Positions 14,172-21,798 of a stretch of DNA of 22,831 nt are shown here, in pieces. Made by a program: the position numbers and the translations under genes. The notes under the pieces are model-generated. The model was not told the origin of the DNA. It was given only the letters and a program-made list of their open reading frames with translations, and searched no databases. Origin of the DNA: an uncultured Coriobacteriaceae bacterium (GTDB lineage: Bacteria > Actinomycetota > Coriobacteriia > Coriobacteriales > QAMH01); assembly GCA_900544245.1 (NCBI GenBank), contig UQUH01000024.1:1-22831 (forward strand), written 5' to 3'. Numbering within the stretch: the stretch's first letter is position 1; each line of letters begins with the position of its first letter.

Positions 14172-15399
14172 TGAACATCCTTCCCACGAGCTCGAGCCCG
14201 TCGATGAGCCGGTCGATGTCGTGCGCGTCGTTGTAGAACGCCACGCTCGCGCGGCAGCACGTATGCATGCCCAGATACAAAAGGAGCGGCTGGGCGCAGT
14301 GATGACCCGCGCGGATGGCGACGTTTTCGCCGCTCAGGATACCCGAGACGTCGTGCGGGTGCACGCCGGCGACGTTGAAGCTGAAGGCGCCGCAACGCGC
14401 GTCGGGATCCGTGGGTCCCACGACCTCGATGAACTTGAGCGCCTCCATGCGGTCGGCGAGATAGTGCATGAGTGCGCGCTCGCGGTCTTCCATGGCCGAA
14501 AGGCCGATACGCTCGACGTATTCGAGTGCGACGCCGGTCGCGTAGATGCCCGCCGCATCCTGCGTTCCCGCCTCGAACTTCTCGGGCGTGGGAGACCAGA
14601 CGGCATCCTGCTCGCTCACGGCGTCGATCATCTCGCCGCCCGTGAGGAACGGGGGCATCATCTCGAGCAGCTCGTGCCTGCCCCACAGCACGCCCACGCC
14701 AAAGGGCCCGAAGACCTTGTGGCCCGAGAAGGCGAAGAAGTCGCAGCCGAGTTCGGTGACGTCGACGGGGATGTGCGGTACGGACTGCGCACCGTCAACC
14801 ACCAGGTACGCCCCGTTCTCGTGCGCGAGCTGCGCCATACGGGCGATGGGATTGGTGACGCCCAGGACATTGGAGACGTGGGCGGCGGCGACGATCTTGG
14901 TCTTGGGACCGATCTTCGCCCGCATCTCCTCGTCGGAGATGAAGCCGCTCTTATCGCAGTACATGTAGACGAGCTTGGCGCCAACCTTCTTGCAGACCTG
15001 CTGCCAGGGGATGAGGTTGCTGTGATGCTCCATGATGGTGATGCAGACCTCGTCGCCTTCCTCGAGCACGCACGGCGCGAAGGACTGCGCCACGATGTTG
15101 AGGGCCTCGGAGGCGTTACGGTTGAAGATCACGTCGCAGGCGTTTTCCTCGCCGGCGCCGATGAAGCGTGCGACGCGCTTGCGCGTGGCGTCGATGGCCT
15201 CGGTCGCCTCGATGGAGAGCTCGTACAGGCCACGTAGCGGGTTGGCGTTCATGGTCTGATAGAAGCGGTCCTGCGCCTCGATGACGCAGGCGGGGCGCTG
15301 CGCGGTTGCCGCGCTGTCGAGGAACGCGAGGTCGGGCATGGACGTGAGCAGCGGGAAGTCCTTCTTGTACGGGTTTGCCACGATGTCGATCGAACTCAT
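14164..15399 (-). CDS. sufS: Cysteine desulfurase SufS
   Basis: Group II cysteine desulfurase that feeds sulfur to the SUF machine through SufU. The 411-residue protein shows FLDSAATAQ (26-34), NRNASEALN (93-101), EHHSN with His125-His126, VDGAQSVPH with Asp202, FSGHKVFGPFG with PLP Lys228, and the active-site AGHHCAQP with Cys368. CRASVAFYN (381-389) corresponds to the family's RASxxxYN. The ATG overlaps the sufD stop as ATGA. This is the second desulfurase of the window; unlike the one at 8475 it keeps the usual GHK before the PLP site. Confidence 0.95.
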   Translation of the reverse strand: MSSIDIVANPYKKDFPLLTSMPDLAFLDSAATAQRPACVIEAQDRFYQTMNANPLRGLYELSIEATEAIDATRKRVARFIGAGEENACDVIFNRNASEALNIVAQSFAPCVLEEGDEVCITIMEHHSNLIPWQQVCKKVGAKLVYMYCDKSGFISDEEMRAKIGPKTKIVAAAHVSNVLGVTNPIARMAQLAHENGAYLVVDGAQSVPHIPVDVTELGCDFFAFSGHKVFGPFGVGVLWGRHELLEMMPPFLTGGEMIDAVSEQDAVWSPTPEKFEAGTQDAAGIYATGVALEYVERIGLSAMEDRERALMHYLADRMEALKFIEVVGPTDPDARCGAFSFNVAGVHPHDVSGILSGENVAIRAGHHCAQPLLLYLGMHTCCRASVAFYNDAHDIDRLIDGLELVGRMFNV

Positions 15400-16631
15400 A
15401 GGTAGACCTCCTCGAAGTCGTTCACGAGCGTGTTGCCCAAGCGCGCAACGGCCTGCTTGGTGACCTCGTCGGCGGCGTTGAGCCAGGCGTCCTCGAGCGA
15501 TGCCGTGACGAACATCTGCTCGGCCTGCTCGGGCGACAGTCCGCGGCTCTCGAGGTAGAAGAGCTGGTCAGCCTTGATGTGGCCGATGGTCGCGCCGTGG
15601 TTGCCCATGACGTCATCCTCGTTGCACAGGATGTTGGGAACCGTCTTGTTGCTCACGCCCTCGTCGACGAGCAGGACGTTGTCGACCTCGTGGCCCACGG
15701 CGCCCTTGCCGCCGCGGATGAGGTCGATGGTGCCGCGCAGCGTCTTCTTGCTCGAGCCGGCGAGCACGCCGTTGGCGTAGAGGTTGCAGGTCGACTTGGC
15801 GCCGTGGTGGCGCAGGATGTAGTTGAAGTCGAGTTCCTGGTCGCCGTGGCCCAGGTAATGGGTGTAGACGTTGATGGCCGAGTTGTAACCGCGCAGGTCG
15901 CCGGCAAGCCCCGTGTAGGTCTTTCCCGCGCCGAGCACGGTCTGGTGCACGTCGATGGTCGCGTTGTCCGCGGCGAAGAGTCCCATGTCGTCGAGGTCCG
16001 TCCAGCTGTCGTCGAGCGTCTGGACGCGACGCAGCGTGACGTGCGCGCCCTCGGCCGCGAAGATGCGGATGGAGCTGCCCGTGAGCCCGGTGCCCGCGAC
16101 TGGCGAGTCGACGATGATGGTGACGTCGAGCGAGGCGCCCTCGTGGGCGACCAGGTCGAGCGCGGCGACGTTCGCGCCCGCGTCGATGCCGGCGATCTGC
16201 ACGGTCGCCGTGGACGTCGAGCGTGCGGGGGCGATGATGGCCCGCGTGGTGCCCGCGCACTCGCGCAGCCAATCGCTCACCTCCTCGCCCATGCCCTGCT
16301 CGAAGGCGGCGGCCAGGCTCTTGGCCTGTTCCATCGCGTCGGCCTTCTTCTGATACGCGGACAGCGCCAGACCGCCGAGCTCCTCGGCCTGCTCGTCGAC
16401 GGCGTTGGTCAGCACGGGCTTGTCACCGTACGCCGCATCCCAGGCGCTTTGCGCCGCCTGCATCGCCTCGACGAAGGCGGTGGCGTCCCCGAGCGTGGCG
16501 TCGGTCTCGACGATGATGTCGCGCGCAGGCGCCAGATCTCCCGCGACCTCGATGGTCGCGTCGTTCATGTGCAGGAAATACCAGGTCGGAGCTGGCATCG
16601 CACTCGCATGTTCGAAAACTCGCGCTTCCAT
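15396..16631 (-). CDS. sufD: Fe-S cluster scaffold subunit SufD
   Basis: Partner of SufB and SufC in the SufBC2D scaffold where clusters are built. The 411-residue protein has an N-terminal helical part with PAPTWYFLHMND, then a beta-helix core, and the conserved C-terminal segment NHGATIGHIKADQLFYLESRGLS. His345 in that segment is the likely equivalent of the SufD histidine needed in E. coli. The chosen ATG overlaps the sufB stop by one base (TAATG), with GGAAGGGG upstream; Met12 is an alternative start. The order after sufB and before sufS supports SufD over a second SufB. Confidence 0.92.
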   Translation of the reverse strand: MEARVFEHASAMPAPTWYFLHMNDATIEVAGDLAPARDIIVETDATLGDATAFVEAMQAAQSAWDAAYGDKPVLTNAVDEQAEELGGLALSAYQKKADAMEQAKSLAAAFEQGMGEEVSDWLRECAGTTRAIIAPARSTSTATVQIAGIDAGANVAALDLVAHEGASLDVTIIVDSPVAGTGLTGSSIRIFAAEGAHVTLRRVQTLDDSWTDLDDMGLFAADNATIDVHQTVLGAGKTYTGLAGDLRGYNSAINVYTHYLGHGDQELDFNYILRHHGAKSTCNLYANGVLAGSSKKTLRGTIDLIRGGKGAVGHEVDNVLLVDEGVSNKTVPNILCNEDDVMGNHGATIGHIKADQLFYLESRGLSPEQAEQMFVTASLEDAWLNAADEVTKQAVARLGNTLVNDFEEVYL

Positions 16632-18055
16632 TAGCCAATCGCCCCTTCCATCTCGAGCTTGATAAGGTTGTTCATCTCGACGGCGTACTCGAGCGGGAGC
16701 TCCTTACTCACCGGCTCGGCGAAGCCGTTGACGATCATCGTGCGCGCCTCTTCCTCGGAAAGGCCGCGGCTCATCAGGTAGAAGACCTTGTCGTCGCCGA
16801 TGCGGCCGATGGTCGCCTCGTGGCCGATGTCGACGTTCTTGCACTTGACGTCCATCGCTGGAATCGTGTCGCTACGGCTGCGGTCGTCGAGCATGAGCGA
16901 CTGGCAGCTCACCGTCGCGGCGGAATCCTCGGCGTTCTTGGTCGCCACCACGCTCGAGCGGAAGGTCGAGACGCCGCCGTCTTTGGAGATTGACTTGGTC
17001 TCGACGCTCGCCTTGGTCTGCGGTGCATTGAGCACGACCTTGCAGCCCGTGTCGAGGTTCTGGCCCGCACCCGCGAAGGTGATGCCGGTGAAGCTCGACT
17101 TGGCGCCACGGCCGTTGAGGATGGACATGGGGTAGAGGTAACCCACGTGGCTGCCGAACGAACCTGAGATCCACTCGATGTCGCCGCCTTCCTTGCAGAT
17201 GGCGCGCTTGGTGTTGAGGTTGTACATGTTCTTCGACCAGTTCTCGATGGTCGAGTAGCGCAGGTGCGCGCGCTGCCCCACGAAGAGCTCGACGGCGCCC
17301 GCGTGCAGGTTGGCGACGTTGTACTTGGGAGCCGAGCAACCCTCGATGAAGTGCAGACTCGCGTCGTCTTCGACGATGATGAGCGTGTGCTCGAACTGGC
17401 CCGCGCCGCGTGCGTTGAGGCGGAAGTAGCTCTGCAGCGGATAGTCGAGTTGCACGCCGGCCGGCACGTAGACGAATGAGCCGCCCGACCACACGGCACC
17501 GTGCAGGGCCGCGAACTTGTGGTCGGTGGGCGGGATGAGCTTCATGAAATGGTCGTGGATGATGCCCTCCCACTTGGGATCCTGCAGCGCCTCCTCGATG
17601 CCCGAGTAGACGATGCCCATCTTGGAGGCGGACTCCTGCATGGAGTGGTACACGAGCTCCGAGTCGTACTGCGCGCCCACGCCGGCGAGGTAGCTGCGCT
17701 CGGCCTCCGGGATGCCCAGGCGGTCGAAGGTGTCCTTGATGTCCTCGGGGACGTCGTCCCAGCTCGCTTGCTGGTCGGTCTCGGGCTTCACGTAGGTGAC
17801 GATGTGGTCCATGTCGAGGCCGTCGATCGACGGGCCCCAGGTGGGGAGGGGAAAGCCGTTGTAGATGTCGAGCGATTTGAGACGCAGCTCGAGCATCCAG
17901 TCGGGCTCGTCCTTCTTCTCGGAGATCTCGCGCACGATCTCGGGCGTGAGGCCGGCTTCCAGGTGCTCCTGGTTGCTCTCGTCCTTCACGAAGTCGTACA
18001 TGCTGCGGTCGACGTCGTCGACCTGCGTGCGCTTCTTTTCGCTTGGTCCGGTCAT
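16631..18055 (-). CDS. sufB: Fe-S cluster scaffold subunit SufB
   Basis: Main scaffold subunit of SufBC2D; receives sulfur and assembles the nascent cluster. The 474-residue protein matches SufB throughout: DEPDWMLELRLKSLDIY near the start, PPTDHKFAALHGAVWSGGSFVYVP, then GAGQFEHTLIIVEDDA, IEGCSAP, and the C-terminal MDVKCKNVDIGHEATIGRIGDDKVFYLMSRGLSEEEA (given here only as the motif at about 401-437) with Cys405 and His412. It starts 9 bases after sufC, with the ribosome site AAGGGG overlapping the sufC stop. Confidence 0.96.
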   Translation of the reverse strand: MTGPSEKKRTQVDDVDRSMYDFVKDESNQEHLEAGLTPEIVREISEKKDEPDWMLELRLKSLDIYNGFPLPTWGPSIDGLDMDHIVTYVKPETDQQASWDDVPEDIKDTFDRLGIPEAERSYLAGVGAQYDSELVYHSMQESASKMGIVYSGIEEALQDPKWEGIIHDHFMKLIPPTDHKFAALHGAVWSGGSFVYVPAGVQLDYPLQSYFRLNARGAGQFEHTLIIVEDDASLHFIEGCSAPKYNVANLHAGAVELFVGQRAHLRYSTIENWSKNMYNLNTKRAICKEGGDIEWISGSFGSHVGYLYPMSILNGRGAKSSFTGITFAGAGQNLDTGCKVVLNAPQTKASVETKSISKDGGVSTFRSSVVATKNAEDSAATVSCQSLMLDDRSRSDTIPAMDVKCKNVDIGHEATIGRIGDDKVFYLMSRGLSEEEARTMIVNGFAEPVSKELPLEYAVEMNNLIKLEMEGAIG

Positions 18056-18064
18056 GGCGGCCCC

Positions 18065-18823
18065 TTATCGTGCCTGCGCGAGGGACTCGAACTGCTCGAA
18101 TCCGTTGCTGTCGATGTCGGCGATCATGGACGCATCGCCTTCGGCGACCATGCGGCCACGCACCATGACGTGCACCTTGTCGACGTCGAGGTGCTCGAGG
18201 ATGCGCGTGTTGTGCGTGATGACGAGCAAGGTGCCGTTGCACTCGCGACGGTAGAGCTCCATGCCGCGGCTGACGACGGAGAGCGCATCGACGTCAAGGC
18301 CGGAGTCGGCCTCGTCGAGGATGGCCAGACGCGGCTTGAGCAGCAGCAGCTGCAACATCTCGACCTTCTTCTTCTCGCCGCCCGAGAAGCCAACGCCGAG
18401 TTCGCGGTCGAGGTAGGCGCGGTCCATGTCGAGCTCGTCGGCGAGCTGGCGCACGCGCTTGCGGAACTCCTTGCGCTTCATGTCGAGTTCGGGGCGCGCG
18501 GAGCTGATGGCGCGCAAGAAGCTCGATAGCGGCACGCCGGGAATCTCGACGGGTGCCTGGAACGAGAGGAACATGCCGGCGAGACTGCGCTTGTCGGGGG
18601 AGAGGTCGGTGACGTCCTCGCCACCGAACATGATGGTGCCGCCCGTGACGTCATAAGTCGGCTCGCCCATGATGACGTGCCCCAACGTGGACTTGCCCGC
18701 GCCGTTGGGGCCCATGAGGACGTGGACGCCGCCCTCCTCGACGTCGAGGTCGACCGAATGGAGTATCTCCTTGCCATCGACGCCGGCCGTGAGGCCGCGG
18801 ACGGATAAAAGTGCATCGCTCAT
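18065..18823 (-). CDS. sufC: SUF system ATPase SufC
   Basis: ABC-type ATPase that drives shape changes in SufBC2D. Motifs: GPNGAGKSTLGHVIMG (Walker A), FQAPVEIPG (Q-loop), GVGFSGGEKKKVEMLQ (signature, SufC-type), LAILDEADSGLDVDAL (Walker B and D-loop), ITHNTRIL (H-loop). No membrane segments, as expected. I chose the ATG at 18823 (MSDALLSVRGL, 252 residues). An ATG at 18835 and a GTG at 18844 are in frame but leave no room for a ribosome site or add non-conserved residues. First gene of the suf operon, behind a TTGACA promoter. Confidence 0.95.
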   Translation of the reverse strand: MSDALLSVRGLTAGVDGKEILHSVDLDVEEGGVHVLMGPNGAGKSTLGHVIMGEPTYDVTGGTIMFGGEDVTDLSPDKRSLAGMFLSFQAPVEIPGVPLSSFLRAISSARPELDMKRKEFRKRVRQLADELDMDRAYLDRELGVGFSGGEKKKVEMLQLLLLKPRLAILDEADSGLDVDALSVVSRGMELYRRECNGTLLVITHNTRILEHLDVDKVHVMVRGRMVAEGDASMIADIDSNGFEQFESLAQAR

Positions 18824-18870
18824 AGGTGTTCCCATCTCTCCCACGGGGGCGTCGTGCGTCCCTCGTCACG

Positions 18871-18899
18871 GTTCCGCATGGATGCGAGCCAACCGGAAC
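18871..18899 (-). promoter_or_regulatory. Stem-loop in the suf leader
   Basis: GTTCCG (18871-18876) and CGGAAC (18894-18899) are inverted repeats, and inside them GCAT/ATGC (18876-18885) can also pair. The structure lies between the predicted suf start point and the sufC ATG. It could be an operator for an Fe-S-sensing repressor or a plain leader hairpin. No known regulator motif was recognised. Confidence 0.35.
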
Positions 18900-18911
18900 T
18901 ATTTCCTGCTC

Positions 18912-18939
18912 AATGTAAATGATGCGGGGGGAGTGTCAA
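18912..18939 (-). promoter_or_regulatory. suf operon promoter
   Basis: On the minus strand a perfect -35 TTGACA (18939-18934) is followed after 16 bases by TACATT (18917-18912, 4 of 6 matches to TATAAT). The start point would be near 18905, giving a leader of about 80 bases before the sufC ATG at 18823. This is the best-formed promoter in the window. Confidence 0.65.
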
Positions 18940-18977
18940 GGAAAGCTGCCCCTTCGACATGCAAAGGTAACTTTTGG

Positions 18978-19099
18978 GACGCAGCGGGGATCGATGGGAG
19001 GCGTTCCGCTCCGACGGTTGCTCCCCGCGAGCCTGTAGTCTCGCTGGCTCGCTCCCTTAGACCTCCGCTGCGCGCCTCCCCACTAATCCCCGCTGCGTC
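18978..19099. repeat. Long nested inverted repeat of unknown function between sufC and lemA
   Basis: GACGCAGCGGGGAT (18978-18991) pairs perfectly with ATCCCCGCTGCGTC (19086-19099). Inside, GGGAGGCG (18996-19003) pairs with CGCCTCCC (19073-19080), and GCGAGCC (19027-19033) pairs with GGCTCGC (19046-19052). About 120 bases could thus fold into one long GC-rich hairpin. It lies in a divergent gap upstream of both genes, so it is not a simple terminator. It may be a miniature mobile element, a small structured RNA or a regulatory site. No flanking direct repeat was seen and no matching copy was found in this window. Confidence 0.6.
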
Positions 19100-19189
19100 T
19101 TCCGGGAAGGGTGGGTGGATGGAGGCCGGAGCGCCGCGCTGGTCATATACGGTACAATGCATGAAACGCTTCCATCGAAAGGAGCTCCC

Positions 19190-19756
19190 ATGAGCGGACT
19201 TACCATCACCCTCATCGTCATCGTAGTAATCGTCGTTATTCTCGCCATTGCCCTCATCGGCATGTACAACAACCTCGTGCGCATGCGCAATCGCGTCGAC
19301 AATGCGTGGGCGCAGGTCAACGTGCAGCTGCAACGCAGGCTCGACCTCATCCCCAACCTCGTCGAGACCGTCAAGGGCTACGCATCGCACGAGAGCGGTA
19401 CGCTCGAGGCGGTTACGCAGGCACGCACCGCCGCCATGGCCGCCACGACGCCCGAAGCGCGCGCTGAGGCCGAGAACATGCTCACCGGCGCCCTCAAGAC
19501 GCTCTTCGCTGTGAGCGAGGCCTATCCCGACCTCAAGGCGTCCGCCAACTTCCTCGACCTGCAGGCGCAGCTGTCCGAGACCGAGGACAAGATCAGCTAC
19601 ATGCGCCAGAGCTACAACGACACGGTCATGAAGTACAACAACGGCATCCAGACCTTCCCGGCGGTCATCTTCGCGGGCATGTTCGGTTTCAGGGAGCGCG
19701 AGCTCTTCGAGGCCGATGCCGCGGCTTCGACCGCGCCGCAGGTCAGCTTCTCGTGA
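19190..19756 (+). CDS. lemA: LemA family protein
   Basis: A 188-residue protein with one N-terminal membrane helix (residues about 4-25, very rich in Ile and Val), then the LemA helical domain. Family signatures: MYNNLVRMRNRVDNAWAQVNVQLQRRLDLIPNLVETVKGYASHE (about 24-67, shown only as a landmark), then LFAVSEAYPDLKASANFLDLQAQLSETEDKI, YNDTVMKYNN and FPAVIFAGMFGF. The biochemical role of LemA is not settled. The ATG at 19190 is chosen because AAAGGAG sits 5 bases upstream and the helix follows directly. A TACAAT box at 19153-19158 is a possible -10. The next gene is a DUF2207 protein, a pairing seen in many bacteria that suggests a shared envelope role. Confidence 0.94.
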   Translation: MSGLTITLIVIVVIVVILAIALIGMYNNLVRMRNRVDNAWAQVNVQLQRRLDLIPNLVETVKGYASHESGTLEAVTQARTAAMAATTPEARAEAENMLTGALKTLFAVSEAYPDLKASANFLDLQAQLSETEDKISYMRQSYNDTVMKYNNGIQTFPAVIFAGMFGFRERELFEADAAASTAPQVSFS

Positions 19757-21798
19757 TGCGTATGTGTGACGTGGGACAGATTGGACAGGTGCGTCTGTCT
19801 CATTTGGCTTCGCGAATGAGACAGACGCACCTGTCCAATCTGTCTCACGTCACGAAACCAGACAAAACTGTCCCAGCACGTTTTGTCTTGTCGTTGATCG
19901 TCGCGTGTGCAATCTGGCTTGTCGTATGCATGTGCGTCGTGCCCGCGAGCGCGTATGCCAAGAGCCACGAGTGCATGAGCGACACCATCAACGCGACGGT
20001 CGCCACCGACGGCTCCCTGCGTGTCATCGACGCACGCACGTACTCGTTCGAGGGCCGCTACACGCTTACCGCCGCGGTGCTCGACCCGCCACCCGGTGGC
20101 ATGGTCATCGTCAACGGCGTCTCTGTCATCGACGAGAACGGCGTCACCACGCAGCTCGTCGAAGTACCCTTCCAGGGCTCCTGGCGCACGGCGGGTGGTC
20201 CTGCGAGTGGGCACTATTCCGTCGACGTGGCCGAGAACACGGTCTATGCGTTCTCGACGACCGAAGACGCGAAGAAGACCTTCGTCTTCGACTTCACCTA
20301 CACGAATGCCGTGACGCAATACGATGACGTGAGCGTCCTGTACTGGCAGTTCGTCGGCCCCAATTGGGATGTCGATACCGAGGACGTGAACGCCTACGTG
20401 CACCTTCCCGTGCCGCCCGGCCAGAGCGTCATCGGCGGCGAGAACGCCTACGCCTTCGGGCATGGCAACCTCAATGGCTCGGTAAGCTTCGACGCGGATG
20501 GCGTCGTGGACTTTGCCGTGCCGCGCGTGAGGGAGGGCAGCTTCGCTGAGATGCGCGTCGCCTTCCCGGCGAGCTGGACGCCCGGCGTGGCGGCTAGCCA
20601 GAAGGAGCCGGGTGACGGCTTGCCGCAGGTGCTCGAGGAGGAGCAGGCCTGGGAGCGCCAAGCGCAGGCACAGCGCCTCATCGACGTGCTCATGCTCGTC
20701 ATCCCGCTTCTCGTCTCGGTGGCGTGCCTCATCGTCGCCATCATCCTGTTCCTGCGCTACGGACGCGAGCACAAGCCCAGCTTCGATGGCGAGTACTGGC
20801 GCGACGTGCCTGAGAAGGGAACGAATCCCGCCGTCATCGCCAGGCTCGTCCGCTGGAACAAGCCCGATGCGAACGATCTCACCGCCGTGCTCATGCACCT
20901 CTCCAACCTGGGTGTCGTGAGCATCTCGCGCGAGAGCGCCATCGAGGAGCGCAAGATTCTGGGCGACAGGGAGCGCACGGTCTATCGTCTGGGCATCAAC
21001 CCCGAGAAGCGCGCGACGATCGAACTCGACTCCATCGACGCCAAGGCGCTCGATCTCGTCTTCGACAAGATCGGCGTGCAGTACGGCAGCGTCACGCTCG
21101 ATGACATCGAGGCATACGCCAAGGACCATGCGCAGAGCTACGTGAACTCCATGGAGCTCTGGCGGGGGACCATCGGTGCCGAGGTCGACAGGCGCGGGTT
21201 CTTCGAGAGGGCGGGGGAGAGTTGCAAGCGCGCGTTCCAGATCGCCGCGGCCGTGCTGGTCGTCATCGGCGCCGGTGTGGGCATCGTCGCGGAGAACTTC
21301 ATGCCGCTCATCGGCCTGGTGCCCGGTGCGATCATTCTGCTCGTCTTCGCGCATTTCATGCCGCGGCGTTCGGCCGAGGCGGTCGAGATCCAGGCACGCT
21401 GCGATGCGCTCAAGCGCTGGTTCAAGGACTTCACGGCGCTCGACGAGGCGGTGCCCACGGACGCGAAGGTGTGGGGCGAGCTACTCGTGTACGCCTACAT
21501 ATTCGGCGTGGCCGACCAGGTCGTGGGCGACCTCAACCGCGTGGCGCCCGACATCTGGAACGATGACGTATTCGTCGGCAGCATGCTGTGGTATTACAAC
21601 CCGTACATGGCCATGCACGCTGGTGCGGCCAGCGCTGGCTTCTTCGGCGACGCGTTCGAGAACACGATGAACTCGGCGCAGAGCGTCATCTCGGCGGCCA
21701 AGGGCGGAGGCGGTAACGGGAGTTTCGGCGGCGGAGGCGGCTTCTCCATGGGTGGAGGCGGCGGCTTCGGCGGCATGGGCGGCGGCTTCTCGCGCTAG
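19756..21798 (+). CDS. DUF2207 family membrane protein with a repeat-encoded N terminus
   Basis: A 680-residue protein, if started at the ATG that overlaps the lemA stop by one base (TGATG). Residues about 4-46 are encoded by the family 1 and family 2 repeats. A signal-type helix (about 42-68, ending ASAYA) follows, then an extracytoplasmic beta-rich domain to about 305. The remaining landmarks are a helix (VLMLVIPLLVSVACLIVAIILFL), a cytoplasmic part, a helix pair around 500-540 and a C-terminal Gly-rich tail (GGGGGFGGMGGGFSR). The domain order and Gly-rich end are standard for DUF2207; the function of the family is unknown. A non-ATG start near residue 45 (TTG at 19888) is possible but has no ribosome site. 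It ends with TAG sharing CTAG with the convergent gene. Confidence 0.88.
   Translation: MRMCDVGQIGQVRLSHLASRMRQTHLSNLSHVTKPDKTVPARFVLSLIVACAIWLVVCMCVVPASAYAKSHECMSDTINATVATDGSLRVIDARTYSFEGRYTLTAAVLDPPPGGMVIVNGVSVIDENGVTTQLVEVPFQGSWRTAGGPASGHYSVDVAENTVYAFSTTEDAKKTFVFDFTYTNAVTQYDDVSVLYWQFVGPNWDVDTEDVNAYVHLPVPPGQSVIGGENAYAFGHGNLNGSVSFDADGVVDFAVPRVREGSFAEMRVAFPASWTPGVAASQKEPGDGLPQVLEEEQAWERQAQAQRLIDVLMLVIPLLVSVACLIVAIILFLRYGREHKPSFDGEYWRDVPEKGTNPAVIARLVRWNKPDANDLTAVLMHLSNLGVVSISRESAIEERKILGDRERTVYRLGINPEKRATIELDSIDAKALDLVFDKIGVQYGSVTLDDIEAYAKDHAQSYVNSMELWRGTIGAEVDRRGFFERAGESCKRAFQIAAAVLVVIGAGVGIVAENFMPLIGLVPGAIILLVFAHFMPRRSAEAVEIQARCDALKRWFKDFTALDEAVPTDAKVWGELLVYAYIFGVADQVVGDLNRVAPDIWNDDVFVGSMLWYYNPYMAMHAGAASAGFFGDAFENTMNSAQSVISAAKGGGGNGSFGGGGGFSMGGGGGFGGMGGGFSR
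19766..19853. repeat. Family 1 repeat, paired, at the lemA/DUF2207 junction
   Basis: Arms 19766-19804 and 19815-19853 are reverse complements over 39 bases with one mismatch (19774) and a 10-base loop. The right arm shares AATGAGACAGA, ACCTGTCCAAT and TGTCTCA with the copy at 3639. It begins 9 bases after the lemA stop and is read through in frame by the DUF2207 gene. Confidence 0.85.
19858..19893. repeat. Family 2 repeat, within the DUF2207 N-terminal codons
   Basis: CCAGACAAAAC on the left (19858-19868) and GTTTTGTCT (19880-19888) on the right give a 9-bp stem with an 11-base loop. It shares the AAACCAGACAAAA core with the 9651 and 10850 copies and begins directly after the family 1 pair. 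Confidence 0.65.

Noticed and set aside
16872..18242. 456-codon minus-strand frame overlapping sufB and sufC
   Set aside because: Same strand but a different frame; very rich in Arg and His, and SufB and SufC are certain in their own frames.
19612..21354. 580-codon open frame on the minus strand, opposite DUF2207 and lemA
   Set aside because: Antisense shadow: composition is rich in Asp, His and Arg with no recognisable domain, while the plus strand matches DUF2207 and LemA.
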